A stretch of DNA of 64,000 nt from Saccoglossus kowalevskii (Eukaryota > Hemichordata > Enteropneusta > Harrimaniidae), in the NCBI RefSeq assembly GCF_000003605.2, contig NW_003116181.1:1-64000 (forward strand). The letters run 5' to 3'. Each line of letters opens with the position of its first letter. The first letter of the stretch is position 1. This document shows, one piece after another, positions 1-13,100 of the stretch. The notes beneath the pieces were generated by a model that was not told the DNA's origin, did not search any database, and worked only from the letters and a program-made list of their open reading frames with translations. Position numbers and translations under genes: made by a program.

Positions 1-140
1 ATAGATTGGTAGAATGCTAGTCTTCTAATGCGACACTAGTACAGTGGAATGATGCTCTTCTAATGTAACACTAGATTAGTAGAAGGCTAGTATTCAAATG
101 CGACACTAGTACAGTGGAATGATGCTCTTCTAATGTAACA
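1..140. repeat. Edge units of the array
   Basis: Two full 70-bp units. The first begins ATAGATTGG with the ordinary GCGACA and ACAG; the second is a W unit (AGAAGGCTAG, ATTCAAATG). They have type II character and lead straight into an N unit at 141, the same W-to-N transition seen before other type I blocks. The array clearly continues to the left of the window. Confidence 0.9.
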
Positions 141-2450
141 ATATATTGGTAGAATGCTAGTCTTCTAATGGGACACTAGTGCAGTGGAATGATGCTCTTC
201 TAATGTAACACTAGATAAGTATAATGCTAGTCTTCTAATGCGACACTAGTACAGTGGAATGATGCTCTTCTAATGTAACACTAGATTAATATAATGCTAG
301 TCGTCTAATGCGACACTAGTTCAGTGGAATCATAGTCTTCTAATGTAATACTAGAATAGTAGAATGCTAGTCTTTTAATGCGACACTAGTACAGTGGAAC
401 GATGCTCTTCTAATGTAACACTAGATTAGTAGAATGCCAGTCTTCTAATGCGACACTAGTACAGTGGAATGATGCTCTTCTAATGTAACACTAGATTAAT
501 AGAATGCTAGTCGTCTAATGCGACACTAGTTCAGTGGAATCATAGTCTTCTAATGTAACACTAGATTAGTAGAATGCTAGTATTCGAGTGCGACACTAGT
601 ACAGTGGAATGATGCTCTTCTAATGTAACACTAGATTAGTAGAATTCTAGTCTTCTAATGGGACACTAGTGCAGTGGAATGATGCTCTTCTAATGTAACA
701 CTAGATAAGTATAATGCTAGTCTTCTAATGCGACACTAGTACAGTGGAATGATGCTCTTCTAATATAACACTAGATTAATATAATGCTAGTCGTCTAATG
801 CGACACTAGTTAAGTGGAATCATAGTCTTCTAATGTAATACTAGAATAGTAGAATGCTAGTCTTTTAATGCGACACTAGTACAGTGGAACGATGCTCTTC
901 TAATGTAACACTAGATTAGTAGAATGCCAGTCTTCTAATGCGACACTAGTACAGTGGAATGATGCTCTTCTAATGTAACACTAGATTAATAGAATGCTAG
1001 TCGTCTAATGCGACACTAGTTCAGTGGAATGATGCTCTTCTAATATAACACTAGATTAATAGAATGCTAGTCGTCTAATGCGACACTAGTTCAGTGGAAT
1101 CATAGTCTTCTAATGTAACACTAGATTAGTTGAATGCTAGTATTCGAGTGCGACACTAGTACAGTGGAATGATGCTCTTCTAATGTAACACTAGATTAGT
1201 AGAATGCTAGTCTTCTAATGGGACACTAGTGCAGTGGAATGATGCTCTTCTAATGTAACACTAGATAAGTATAATGCTAGTCTTCTAATGCGACACTAGT
1301 ACAGTGGAATGATGCTCTTCTAATGTAACACTAGATTAATATAATGCTAGTCGTCTAATGCGACACTAGTTAAGTGGAATCATAGTCTTCTAATGTAATA
1401 CTAGAATAGTAGAATGCTAGTCTTTCAATGCGACACTAGTACAGTGGAACGATGCTCTTCTAATGTAACACTAGATTAGTAGAATGCCAGTCTTCTAATG
1501 CGACACTAGTACAGTGGAATGATGCTCTTCTAATGTAACACTAGATTAATAGAATGCTAGTCGTCTAATGCGACACTAGTTCAGTGGAATCATAGTCTTC
1601 TAATGTAACACTAGATTAGTAGAATGCTAGTATTCGAGTGCGACACTAGTACAGTGGAATGATGCTCTTCTAATGTAACACTAGATTAGTAGAATGCTAG
1701 TCTTCTAATGGGACACTAGTGCAGTGGAATGATGCTCTTCTAATGTAACACTAGATACGTATAATGCTAGTCTTCTAATGCGACACTAGTACAGTGGAAT
1801 GATGCTCTTCTAATGTAACACTAGATTAATATAATGCTAGTCGTCTAATGCGACACTAGTTCAGTGGAATCATAGTCTTCTAATGTAATACTAGATTAGT
1901 AGAATGCTAGTATTCGAGTGCGACACTAGTACAGTGGAATGATGCTCTTCTAATGTAATACTAGAATAGTAGAATGCTAGTCTTTTAATGCGACACTAGT
2001 ACAGTGGAACGATGCTCTTCTAATGTAACACTAGATTAGTAGAATGCCAGTCTTCTAATGCGACACTAGTACAGTGGAATGATGCTCTTCTAATGTAACA
2101 CTAGATTAGTAGAATGCTAGTCTTCTAATGGGACACTAGTGCAGTGGAATGATGCTCTTCTAATGTAACACTAGATAAGTATAATGCTAGTCTTCTAATG
2201 CGACACTAGTACAGTGGAATGATGCTCTTCTAATGTAACACTAGATTAATATAATGCTAGTCGTCTAATGCGACACTAGTTAAGTGGAATCATAGTCTTC
2301 TAATGTAATACTAGAATAGTAGAATGCTAGTCTTTTAATGCGACACTAGTACAGTGGAACGATGCTCTTCTAATGTAACACTAGATTAGTAGAATGCCAG
2401 TCTTCTAATGCGACACTAGTACAGTGGAATGATGCTCGTCTAATGTAACA
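141..2450. repeat. Type I block (490-bp higher-order repeat)
   Basis: Thirty-three units, all exactly 70 bp, starting with an N unit (ATATATTGG) standing in for P and then cycling Q-R-S-T-U-V-P. Near-complete cycles start at 141, 631 and 1191. The second contains an extra U-like unit (981, U front with a standard B half ending ATAACA), making eight units. After 1681 the order is disturbed: P-Q-R-V-S-T, then P-Q-R-S-T, with the V unit at 1891 ending in AATA like an R unit. These are unit-level deletions and fusions of the sort unequal crossover makes. The block ends where a W unit starts. Confidence 0.93.
1191..1680. repeat. Reference 490-bp seven-unit repeat (type I)
   Basis: A complete P-Q-R-S-T-U-V cycle of seven 70-bp units. 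P (1191): GGGACA and GTGCAG. Q (1261): CTAGATAAGTATA. R (1331): TTAATATA, TCGTC, TTAAGTGG, CATAG, ending AATA. S (1401): CTAGAATAG and GGAACG; its usual CTTTTAATG reads CTTTCAATG here. T (1471): GCCAG. U (1541): TTAATAGA, TCGTC, TTCAG, CATAG. V (1611): ATTCGAGTG. The next P at 1681 starts a new cycle. R comes in two forms, TTCAG and TTAAG, which often alternate from cycle to cycle, hinting at an older 14-unit (980-bp) periodicity. Confidence 0.92.
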
Positions 2451-2940
2451 CTAGATTAGTAGAAGGCTAGTATTCAAATGCGACACTAGTACAGTGGAAT
2501 GATGCTCTTCTAATGTAACAATAGATTAGTAGAATGCTAGTCTTCTAATGCGACACTAGTACAGTGGAATGATGCTCTTCTAATGTAACACTAGATTAGT
2601 AGAATATTAGTATTCTAATGCGACACTTGTACAGTGGAATGATGCTCTTCTAATGTAACACTAGATTAGTAGAATGCTAGTCTTCTAATGCGACACTAGT
2701 GCAGTGGAATGATGCTCTTCTAATGTAACACTAGTTTAGTAGAATGCTAGTCTTCTAATGCGACACTAGTACAGTGGAATGATGCTCGTCTAATGTAACA
2801 CTAGATTAGTAGAAGGCTAGTCTTCTAATGCGACACTAGTGCAGTGGAATGATGCTCTTCTAATGTAACACTAGTTTAGTAGAATGCTAGTCTTCTAATG
2901 CGACACTAGTACAGTGGAATGATGCTCTTCTAATGTAACA

Positions 2941-3009
2941 CTAGATTATAGAATGCTAGTCTTCTAATACGACACTAGTACAGTGGAATGATGCTCTTCT
3001 AAAGTAACA
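2941..3009. repeat. J unit (69 bp) and its copies
   Basis: Unit with ATTATAG instead of ATTAGTAG (1 bp shorter) and TACGACA. Further copies start at 20470, 33740, 34439, 38464, 38883, 53328, 55322 and 62042. At 33740 and 38464 the B half has GCTTTTC and a G2 unit follows; at the other seven J2 and J3 follow. The shared deletion shows a single origin for all nine. Confidence 0.9.
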
Positions 3010-3359
3010 CTAGATTAGTATAATGCTAGTCTTCTAATGCGACACTAGTAAAGTGGAATGATGCTCTTCTAATGTAACACTAGATTAGTAGAATGCTAAT
3101 CGTCTAATGCGACACTAGTTCAGTGGAATCATAGTCTTCTAATGTAACACTAGATTAGTATAATGCTAGTCTTCTAATGCGACACTAGTACAGTGGAACG
3201 ATGCTCTTCTAATGTAACACTAGATTAGTAGAAGGCTAGTATTCAAATGCGACACTAGTACAGTGGAATGATGCTCTTCTAATGTAACACTAGTTTATTA
3301 GAATGCTAGTCTTCTAATGCGACACTAGTACAGTGGAATGATGCTCTTCTAATGTAACA

Positions 3360-3394
3360 CTAGATTAGTAGAAGGCTAGTCTTCTAATGTAACA
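3360..3394. repeat. 35-bp half-unit insertion (A-A junction), first of 17
   Basis: An A half ending GTAACA, as a B half would, is followed directly by another A half (CTAGTTTAG), shifting the register by 35 bp. The same structure starts at 5352, 6017, 15990, 16585, 20889, 23161, 26548, 32655, 34858, 46712, 47307, 51473, 52068, 53607, 55671 and 56476. All have AGAAGG or AAAAGG before CTAGTCTTC (CTATTCTTC at 46712) and a CTAGTTTAG or CAAGTTTAG unit after. One ancestral slip, later copied with its flanks, explains them better than 17 separate events. Confidence 0.92.
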
Positions 3395-6300
3395 CTAGTT
3401 TAGTAGAATGCTAGTCTTCTAATGCGACACTAGTACAGTGGAATGATGCTCTTCTAATGTAACACTAGATTAGTAGAAGGCTAGTATTCAAATGCGACAC
3501 TAGTACAGTGTAATGATGCTCTTCTAATGTAACAATAGATTGGTAGAATGCTAGTCTTCTAATGGGACACTAGTGCAGTGGAATGACGCTCTTCTAATGT
3601 AACACTACATTAGTATAATGCTAGTCTTCTAATGCGACACTAGTACAGTGGAACGATGCTCTTCTAATGTAACACTAGATTAGTAGAAGGCTAGTATTCA
3701 AATGCGACACTAGTACAGTGGAACGATGCTCTTCTAATGTAACACTAGATTAGTAGAATGCCAGTCTTCTAATGCGACACTAGTACAGTGGAATGATGCT
3801 CTTCTAATGTAACACTAGATTAATAGAATGCTAGTCGTCTAATGCGACACTAGTTCAGTGAAATCATAGTCTTCTAATGTAACACTAGATTAGTAGAATG
3901 CTAGTCTTCTAATGCGACACGAGTACAGTGGAATGATGCTCTTCTAATGTAACACTAGATTAGTAGAATGCTAGTATTCGAATGCGACACTAGTACAGTG
4001 GAATGATGCTCTTATAATGTAACTCTAGATTAATATAATGCCAGTCGTCTAATGCGACACTAGTTCAGTGGAATCATAGTCTTCTAATGCGACACTAGAA
4101 TAGTAGAATGCTAGTCTTCTAATGCGACACTATTACAGTGGAATGATGCTCTAATGTAACACTAGATAAGTATAATGCTAGTCTTCTAATGCGACACTAG
4201 TAAAGTGGAATGATGCTCTTCTAATGTAACACTAGATTAGTAGAATGCTAATCGTCTAATGCGACACTAGTTCAGTGGAATCATAGTCTTCTAATGTAAC
4301 ACTAGATTAGTAGAATGCTAGTCTTCTAATGCGACACTAGTACAGTGGAATGATGCTCTTCTAAAGTAACTCTAGATTAGTATAATGCTAGTCTTCTAAT
4401 GCGACACTAGTAAAGTGGAATGATGCTCTTCTAATGTAACACTAGATTAGTAGAATGCTAATCGTCTAATGCGACACTAGTTCAGTGGAATCATAGTCTT
4501 CTAATGTAACACTAGATTAGTAGAATGCTAGTCTTCTAATGCGACACTAGTACAGTGGAATGATGCTCTTCTAATGTAACACTGGATTAGTATAATGCTA
4601 ATTTCCTAATGCGACAACAGTACAGTGGTATGATGCTTTTCTAATGTAACACTAGATCAGTAGAATGCTAGTATTCTAATGCGACACTAGTACAGTGGAA
4701 TGATGCTCTTCTAATGTAACACTAGATTAGTAGAATGCTAGTCTTCTAATGCGACACTAGTGCAGTGGAATGATGCTCTTCTAATGTAACACTAGTTTAG
4801 TAGAATGCTAGTCTTCTAATGCGACACTAGTACAGTGGAATGATGCTCTTCTAATGTAACACTAGATTAGTAGAAGGCTAGTCTTCTAATGCGACACTAG
4901 TGCAGTGGAATGATGCTCTTCTAATGTAACACTAGATTAGTAGAAGGCTAGTATTCAAATGCGACACTAGTACAGTGGAATGATGCTCTTCTAATGTAAC
5001 AATAGATTAGTAGAATGCTAGTATTCAAATGCGACACTAGTACAGTGGAATGATGCTCTTCTAATGTAACAATAGATTAGTAGAATGCTAGTATTCAAAT
5101 GCGACACTAGTACAGTGGAATGATGCTCTTCTAATGTAACAATAGATTAGTAGAATGCTAGTCTTCTAATGCGACACTAGTACAGTGGAATGATGCTCTT
5201 CTAATGTAACACTAGATTAGTAGAATGCTAGTCTTCTAATGCGACACTAGTGCAGTGGAATGATGCTCTTCTAATGTAACACTAGATTATTAGAATGCTA
5301 GTCTTCTAATGCGACACTAGTACAGTGGAATGATGCTCTTCTAATGTAACACTAGATTAGTAGAAGGCTAGTCTTCTAATGTAACACTAGTTTAGTAGAA
5401 TGCTAGTCTTCTAATGCGACACTAGTACAGTGGAATGATGCTCTTCTAATGTAACACTAGATTAGTAGAAGGCTAGTATTCAAATGCGACACTAGTACAG
5501 TGGAATGATGCTCTTCTAATGTAACAATAGATTGGTAGAATGCTAGTCTTCTAATGGGACACTAGTGCAGTGGAATGATGCTCTTCTAATGTAACACTAG
5601 ATTAGTATAATGCTAGTCTTCTAATGCGACACTAGTACAGTGGAACGATGCTCTTCTAATGTAACACTAGATTAGTAGAAGGCTAGTATTCAAATGCGAC
5701 ACTAGTACAGTGGAATGATGCTCTTCTAATGTAACACTAGATTAGTAGAAGGCTAGTATTCAAATGCGACACTAGTACAGTGGAATGATGCTCTTCTAAT
5801 GTAACACTAGATTAGTAGAAGGCTAGTATTCAAATGCGACACTAGTACAGTGGAACGATGCTCTTCTAATGTAACACTAGATTAGTAGAAGGCTAGTATT
5901 CAAATGCGACACTAGTGCAGTGGAATGATGCTCTTCTAATGTAACACTAGTTTATTAGAATGCTAGTCTTCTAATGCGACACTAGTACAGTGGAATGATG
6001 CTCTTCTAATGTAACACTAGATTAGTAAAAGGCTAGTCTTCTAATGTAACACTAGTTTAGTAGAATGCTAGTCTTCTAATGCGACACTAGTACAGTGGAA
6101 TGATGCTCTTCTAATGTAACACTAGATTAGTAGAAGGCTAGTATTCAAATGCGACACTAGTACAGTGTAATGATGCTCTTCTAATGTAACAATAGATTGG
6201 TAGAATGCTAGTCTTCTAATGGGACACTAGTGCAGTGGAATGATGCTCTTCTAATGTAACACTAGATTAGTATAATGCTAGTCTTCTAATGCGACACTAG

Positions 6301-7171
6301 TACAGTGGAACGATGCTCTTCTAATGTAACACTAGATTAGTAGAAGGCTAGTATTCAAATGCGACACTAGTACAGTGGAATGATGCTTTTCTAATGTAAC
6401 ACTAGATTAGTAGAAGGCTAGTATTCAAATGCGACACTAGTACAGTGGAATGATGCTCTTCTAATGTAACACTAGATTAGTAGAAGGCTAGTATTCAAAT
6501 GCGACACTAGTACAGTGGGACGATGCTCTTCTAATGTAACACTAGATTAGTAGAAGGCTAGTATTCAAATGCGACACTAGTACAGTGGAATGATGCTCTT
6601 CTAATGTAACAATAGATTAGTAGAATGCTAGTCTTCTAATGCGACACTAGTACAGTGGAATGATGCTCTTCTAATGTAACACTAGATTAGTAGAATGTTA
6701 GTATTCTAATGCGACACTAGTACAGTGGAATGATGCTCTTCTAATGTAACACTAGATTAGTAGAATGCTAGTCTTCTAATGCGACACTAGTGCAGTAGAA
6801 TGATGCTCTTCTAATGTAACACTAGTTTAGTAGAATGCTAGTCTTCTAATGCGACACTAGTACAGTGGAATGATGCTCTTCTAATGTAACACTAGATTAG
6901 TAGAAGGCTAGTATTCAAATGCGACACTAGTACAGTGGAATGATGCTCTTCTAATGTAACACTAGATTAGTAGAATGCTAATCGTCTAATGCGACACTAG
7001 TTCAGTGGAATCATAGTCTTCTAATGTAACACTAGATTAGTAGAATGCTAGTCTTCTAATGCGACACTAGTACAGTGGAATGATGCTCTTCTAAAGTAAC
7101 ACTAGATTAGTATAATGCAAGTCTTCTAATGCGACACTAGTAAAGTGGAATGATGCTCTTCTAATGTAACA

Positions 7172-10100
7172 CTAGATTAATAGAATGCTAGTCGTCTAAT
7201 GCGACACTAGTTCAGTGGAATCATAGTCTTCTAATGTAACACTAGATTAGTTGAATGCTAGTATTCGAGTGCGACACTAGTACAGTGGAATGATGCTCTT
7301 CTAATGTAACACTAGATTAGTAGAATGCTAGTCTTCTAATGGGACACTAGTGCAGTGGAATGATGCTCTTCTAATGTAACACTAGATAAGTATAATGCTA
7401 GTCTTCTAATGCGACACTAGTACAGTGGAATGATGCTCTTCTAATGTAACACTAGATTAATATAATGCTAGTCGTCTAATGCGACACTAGTTAAGTGGAA
7501 TCATAGTCTTCTAATGTAATACTAGAATAGTAGAATGCTAGTCTTTTAATGCGACACTAGTACAGTGGAACGATGCTCTTCTAATGTAACACTAGATTAG
7601 TAGAATGCCAGTCTTCTAATGCGACACTAGTACAGTGGAATGATGCTCTTCTAATGTAACACTAGATTAATAGAATGCTAGTCGTCTAATGCGACACTAG
7701 TTCAGTGGAATCATAGTCTTCTAATGTAACACTAGATTAGTAGAATGCTAGTATTCGAGTGCGACACTAGTACAGTGGAATGATGCTCTTCTAATGCAAC
7801 ACTAGATTAGTAGAATGCTAGTCTTCTAATGGGACACTAGTGCAGTGGAATGATGCTCTTCTAATGTAACACTAGATAAGTATAATGCTAGTCTTCTAAT
7901 GCGACACTAGTACAGTGGAATGATGCTCTTCTAATGTAACACTAGATTAATATAATGCTAGTCGTCTAATGCGACACTAGTTCAGTGGAATCATAGTCTT
8001 CTAATGTAATACTAGATTAGTAGAATGCTAGTATTCGAGTGCGACACTAGTACAGTGGAATGATGCTCTTCTAATGTAACACTAGATTAGTAGAATGCTA
8101 GTCTTCTAATGGGACACTAGTGCAGTGGAATGATGCTCTTCTAATGTAACACTAGATAAGTATAATGCTAGTCTTCTAATGCGACACTAGTACAGTGGAA
8201 TGATGCTCTTCTAATGTAACACTAGATTAATATAATGCTAGTCGTCTAATGCGACACTAGTTAAGTGGAATCATAGTCTTCTAATGTAACACTAGAATAG
8301 TAGAATGCTAGTCTTTTAATGCGACACTAGTACAGTGGAACGATGCTTTTCTAATGTAACACTAGTTTAGTAGAATGCCAGTCTTCTAATGCGACACTAG
8401 TACAGTGGAATGATGCTCTTCTAATGTAACACTAGATTAATAGAATGCTAGTCGTCTAATGCGACACTAGTTCAGTGGAATGATGCTCTTCTAATGTAAC
8501 ACTAGATTAATATAATGCTAGTCGTCTAATGCGACACTAGTTAAGTGGAATCATAGTCTTCTAATGTAATACTAGAATAGTAGAATGCTAGTCTTTTAAT
8601 GCGACACTAGTACAGTGGAACGATGCTCTTCTAATGTAACACTAGATTAGTAGAATGCTAGTCTTCTAATGGGACACTAGTGCAGTGGAATGATGCTCTT
8701 CTAATGTAACACTAGATAAGTATAATGCTAGTCTTCTAATGCGACACTAGTACAGTGGAATGATGCTCTTCTAATGTAACACTAGATTAATATAATGCTA
8801 GTCATCTAATGCGACACTAGTTCAGTGGAATCATAGTCTTCTAATGCAATACTAGAATAGTAGAATGCTAGTCTTTTAATGCGACACTAGTACAGTGGAA
8901 CGATGCTCTTCTAATGTAACACTAGATTAGTAGAATGCCAGTCTTCTAATGCGACACTAGTCCAGTGGAATGATGCTCTTCTAATGTAACACTAGATTAA
9001 TAGAATGCTAGTCGTCTAATGCGACACTAGTTCAGTGGAATCATAGTCTTCTAATGTAACACTAGATTAGTAGAATGCTAGTATTCGAGTGCGACACTAG
9101 TACAGTGGAATGATGCTCTTCTAATGTAACACTAGATTAGTAGAATGCTAGTCTTCTAATGGGACACTAGTGCAGTGGAATGATGCTCTTCTAATGTAAC
9201 ACTAGATAAGTATAATGCTAGTCTTCTAATGCGACACTAGTACAGTGGAATGATGCTCTTCTAATGTAACACTAGATTAATATAATGCTAGTCGTCTAAT
9301 GCGACACTAGTTCAGTGGAATCATAGTCTTCTAATGTAATACTAGAATAGTAGAATGCTAGTCTTTTAATGCGACACTAGTACAGTGGAACGATGCTCTT
9401 CTAATGTAACACTAGATTAGTAGAATGCCAGTCTTCTAATGCGACACTAGTACAGTGGAATGATGCTCTTCTAATGTAACACTAGATGAATAGAATGCTA
9501 GTCGTCTAATGCGACACTAGTTCAGTGGAATCATAGTCTTCTAATGTAACACTAGATTAGTAGAATGCTAGTATTCGAATGCGACACTAGTACAGTGGAA
9601 TGATGCTCTTCTAATGTAACACTAGATTAGTAGAATGCTAGTATTCGAATGCGACACTAGTACAGTGGAATGATGCTCTTCTAATGTAACAATAGATTGG
9701 TAGAATGCTAGTCTTCTAATGCGACACTAGTAAAGTGGAATAATGCTCTTCTAATGTAACACTAGATTAGTAGAATGCTAGTCGTCTAATGCGACACTAG
9801 TACAGTGGAATCATAGTCTTCTAATGTAATACTAGAATAGTAGAATACTAGTCTTTTAATGCGACACTAGTACAGTGGAACGATGCTCTTCTAATGTAAC
9901 ACTAGATTAGTAGAATGCCAGTCTTCTAATGCGACACTAGTACAGTGGAATGATGCTCTTCTAATGTAACACTAGATTAATAGAATGCTAGTCGTCTAAT
10001 GCGACACTAGTTCAGTGGAATCATAGTCTTCTAATGTAACACTAGATTAGTAGAATGCTAGTATTCGAGTGCGACACTAGTACAGTGGAATGATGCTCTT

Positions 10101-13100
10101 CTAATGTAACACTAGATTAGTAGAATTCTAGTCTTCTAATGGGACACTAGTGCAGTGGAATGATGCTCTTCTAATGTAACACTAGATAAGTATAATGCTA
10201 GTCTTCTAATGCGACACTAGTACAGTGGAATGATGCTCTTCTAATATAACACTAGATTAATATAATGCTAGTCGTCTAATGCGACACTAGTTAAGTGGAA
10301 TCATAGTCTTCTAATGTAATACTAGAATAGTAGAATGCTAGTCTTTTAATGCGACACTAGTACAGTGGAACGATGCTCTTCTAATGTAACACTAGATTAG
10401 TAGAATGCCAGTCTTCTAATGCGACACAAGTACAGTGGAATGATGCTCTTCTAATGTAACACTAGATTAATAGAATGCTAGTCGTCTAATGCGACACTAG
10501 TTCAGTGGAATCATAGTCTTCTAATGTAACACTAGATTAGTAGAATGCTAGTATTCGAGTGCGACACTAGTACAGTGGAATGATGCTCTTCTAATGTAAC
10601 ACTAGATTAGTAGAATGCTAGTCTTCTAATGGGACACTAGTGCAGTGGAATGATGCTCTTCTAATGTAACACTAGATAAGTATAATGCTAGTCTTCTAAT
10701 GCAACACTAGTACAGTGGAATGATGCTCTTCTAATGTAACACTAGATTAATATAATGCTAGTCGTCTAATGCGACACTAGTTCAGTGGAATCATAGTCTT
10801 CTAATGTAATACTAGAATAGTAGAATGCTAGTCTTTTAATGCGACACTAGTACAGTGGAACGATGCTCTTCTAATGTAACACTAGATTAGTAGAATGCCA
10901 GTCTTCTAATGCGACACTAGTACAGTGGAATGATGCTCTTCTAATGTAACACTAGATTAATAGAATGCTAGTCGTCTAATGCGACACTAGTTCAGTGGAA
11001 TCATAGTCTTCTAATGTAACACTAGATTAGTAGAATGCTAGTATTCGAATGCGACACTAGTACAGTGGAATGATGCTCTTCTAATGTAACACTAGATTAG
11101 TAGAATGCTAGTATTCGAATGCGACACTAGTACAGTGGAATGATGCTCTTCTAATGTAACAATAGATTGGTAGAATGCTAGTCTTCTAATGCGACACTAG
11201 TAAAGTGGAATAATGCTCTTCTAATGTAACACTAGATTAGTAGAATGCTAGTCGTCTAATGCGACACTAGTACAGTGGAATCTTAGTCTTCTAATGCGAC
11301 ACTAGAATAGTAGAATGCTAGTCTTCTAATGCGACACTAGTACAGTGGAATGATGCTCTTCTAATGTAACACTAGATTAGTAGAATGCTAGTCTTCTAAT
11401 GCGACACTAGTACAGTGGAATGATGCTCTTCTAATGTAACACTAGATTAGTAGAAGGCTAGTATTCAAATGCGACACTAGTACAGTGGAATGATGCTCTT
11501 CTAATGTAACAATAGATTGGTAGAATGCTAGTCTTCTAATGGGACACTAGTGCAGTGGAATGATGCTCTTCTAATGTAACACTAGATAAGTATAATGCTA
11601 GTCTTCTAATGCGACACTAGTACAGTGGAATGATGCTCTTCTAATGTAACACTAGATTAATATAATGCTAGTCGTCTAATGCGACACTAGTTCAGTGGAA
11701 TCATAGTCTTCTAATGTAATACTAGAATAGTAGAATGCTAGTCTTTTAATGCGACACTAGTACAGTGGAACGATGCTCTTCTAATGTAACACTAGATTAG
11801 TAGAATGCCAGTCTTCTAATGCGACACTAGTACAGTGGAATGATGCTCTTCTAATGTAACACTAGATTAATAGAATGCTAGTCGTCTAATGCGACACTAG
11901 TTCAGTGGAATCATAGTCTTCTAATGTAACACTAGATTAGTAGAATGCTAGTATTCGAGTGCGACACTAGTACAGTGGAATGATGCTCTTCTAATGTAAC
12001 ACTAGATTAGTAGAATGCTAGTCTTCTAATGGGACACTAGTGCAGTGGAATGATGCTCTTCTAATGTAACACTAGATAAGTATAATGCTAGTCTTCTAAT
12101 GCGACACTAGTACAGTGGAATGATGCTCTTCTAATGTAACACTAGATTAATATAATGCTAGTCGTCTAATGCGACACTAGTTAAGTGGAATCATATTCTT
12201 CTAATGTAATACTAGAATAGTAGAATGCTAGTCTTTTAATGCGACACTAGTACAGTGGAACGATGCTCTTCTAATGTAACACTAGATTAGTAGAATGCCA
12301 GTCTTCTAATGCGACACTAGTACAGTGGAATGATGCTCTTCTAATGTAACACTAGATTAATAGAATGCTAGTCGTCTAATGCGACACTAGTTCAGTGGAA
12401 TCATAGTCTTCTAATGTAACACTAGATTAGTAGAATGCTAGTATTCGAGTGCGACACTAGTACAGTGGAATGATGCTCTTCTAATGTAACACTAGATTAG
12501 TAGAATGCTAGTCTTCTAATGGGACACTAGTGCAGTGGAATGATGCTCTTCTAATGTAACACTAGATAAGTATAATGCTAGTCTTCTAATGCGACACTAG
12601 TACAGTGGAATGATGCTCTTCTAATATAACACTAGATTAATATAATGCTAGTCGTCTAATGCGACACTAGTTCAGTGGAATCATAGTCTTCTAATGTAAT
12701 ACTAGAATAGTAGAATGCTAGTCTTTTAATGCGACACTAGTACAGTGGAACGATGCTCTTCTAATGTAACACTTGATTAGTAGAATGCCAGTCTTCTAAT
12801 GCGACACTAGTACAGTGGAATGATGCTCTTCTAATGTAACACTAGATTAATAGAATGCTAGTCGTCTAATGCGACACTAGTTCAGTGGAATCATAGTCTT
12901 CTAATGTAACACTAGATTAGTAGAATGCTAGTATTCGAGTGCGACACTAGTACAGTGGAATGATGCTCTTCTAATGTAACACTAGATTAGTAGAATGCTA
13001 GTCTTCTAATGGGACACTAGTGCAGTGGAATGATGCTCTTCTAATGTAACACTAGATAAGTATAATGCTAGTCTTCTAATGCGACACTAGTACAGTGGAA

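Larger units (their letters stand above)
2451..7171. repeat. Type II mosaic block
   Basis: Starts W-X-Y-Z-K-L-K, then the 69-bp J unit at 2941, J2 at 3010 and J3 at 3080, and runs through many W, X, Z, K and N units. It contains three 35-bp half-unit insertions (3360, 5352, 6017) and a 67-bp unit (4095-4161). The stretch 4095-4721 is a copy of the recurrent J2/J3/G1/G2 cassette. No single period fits the block, although the K', half, K, W, N, O, W string recurs 665 bp apart (half units at 5352 and 6017). Type I units resume at 7172. Confidence 0.88.

Noticed and set aside
211-280. TATAATG in Q, R, O and J2 units as a bacterial -10 promoter box
   Set aside because: It is a shared satellite variant at a fixed place in the unit, with no -35 partner or downstream gene, and the window looks eukaryotic.
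561-630. Telomeric repeat block
   Set aside because: I saw no run of TTAGGG, TTAGG or TTTAGGG; the ATTAGTAG strings are part of the 70-bp unit.
1611-1680. CENP-B box in units with ATTCGAGTGCGAC or ATTCGAATGCGAC
   Set aside because: TTCG is present but the required spacing to the A and CGGG core positions of the mammalian CENP-B box is not met.
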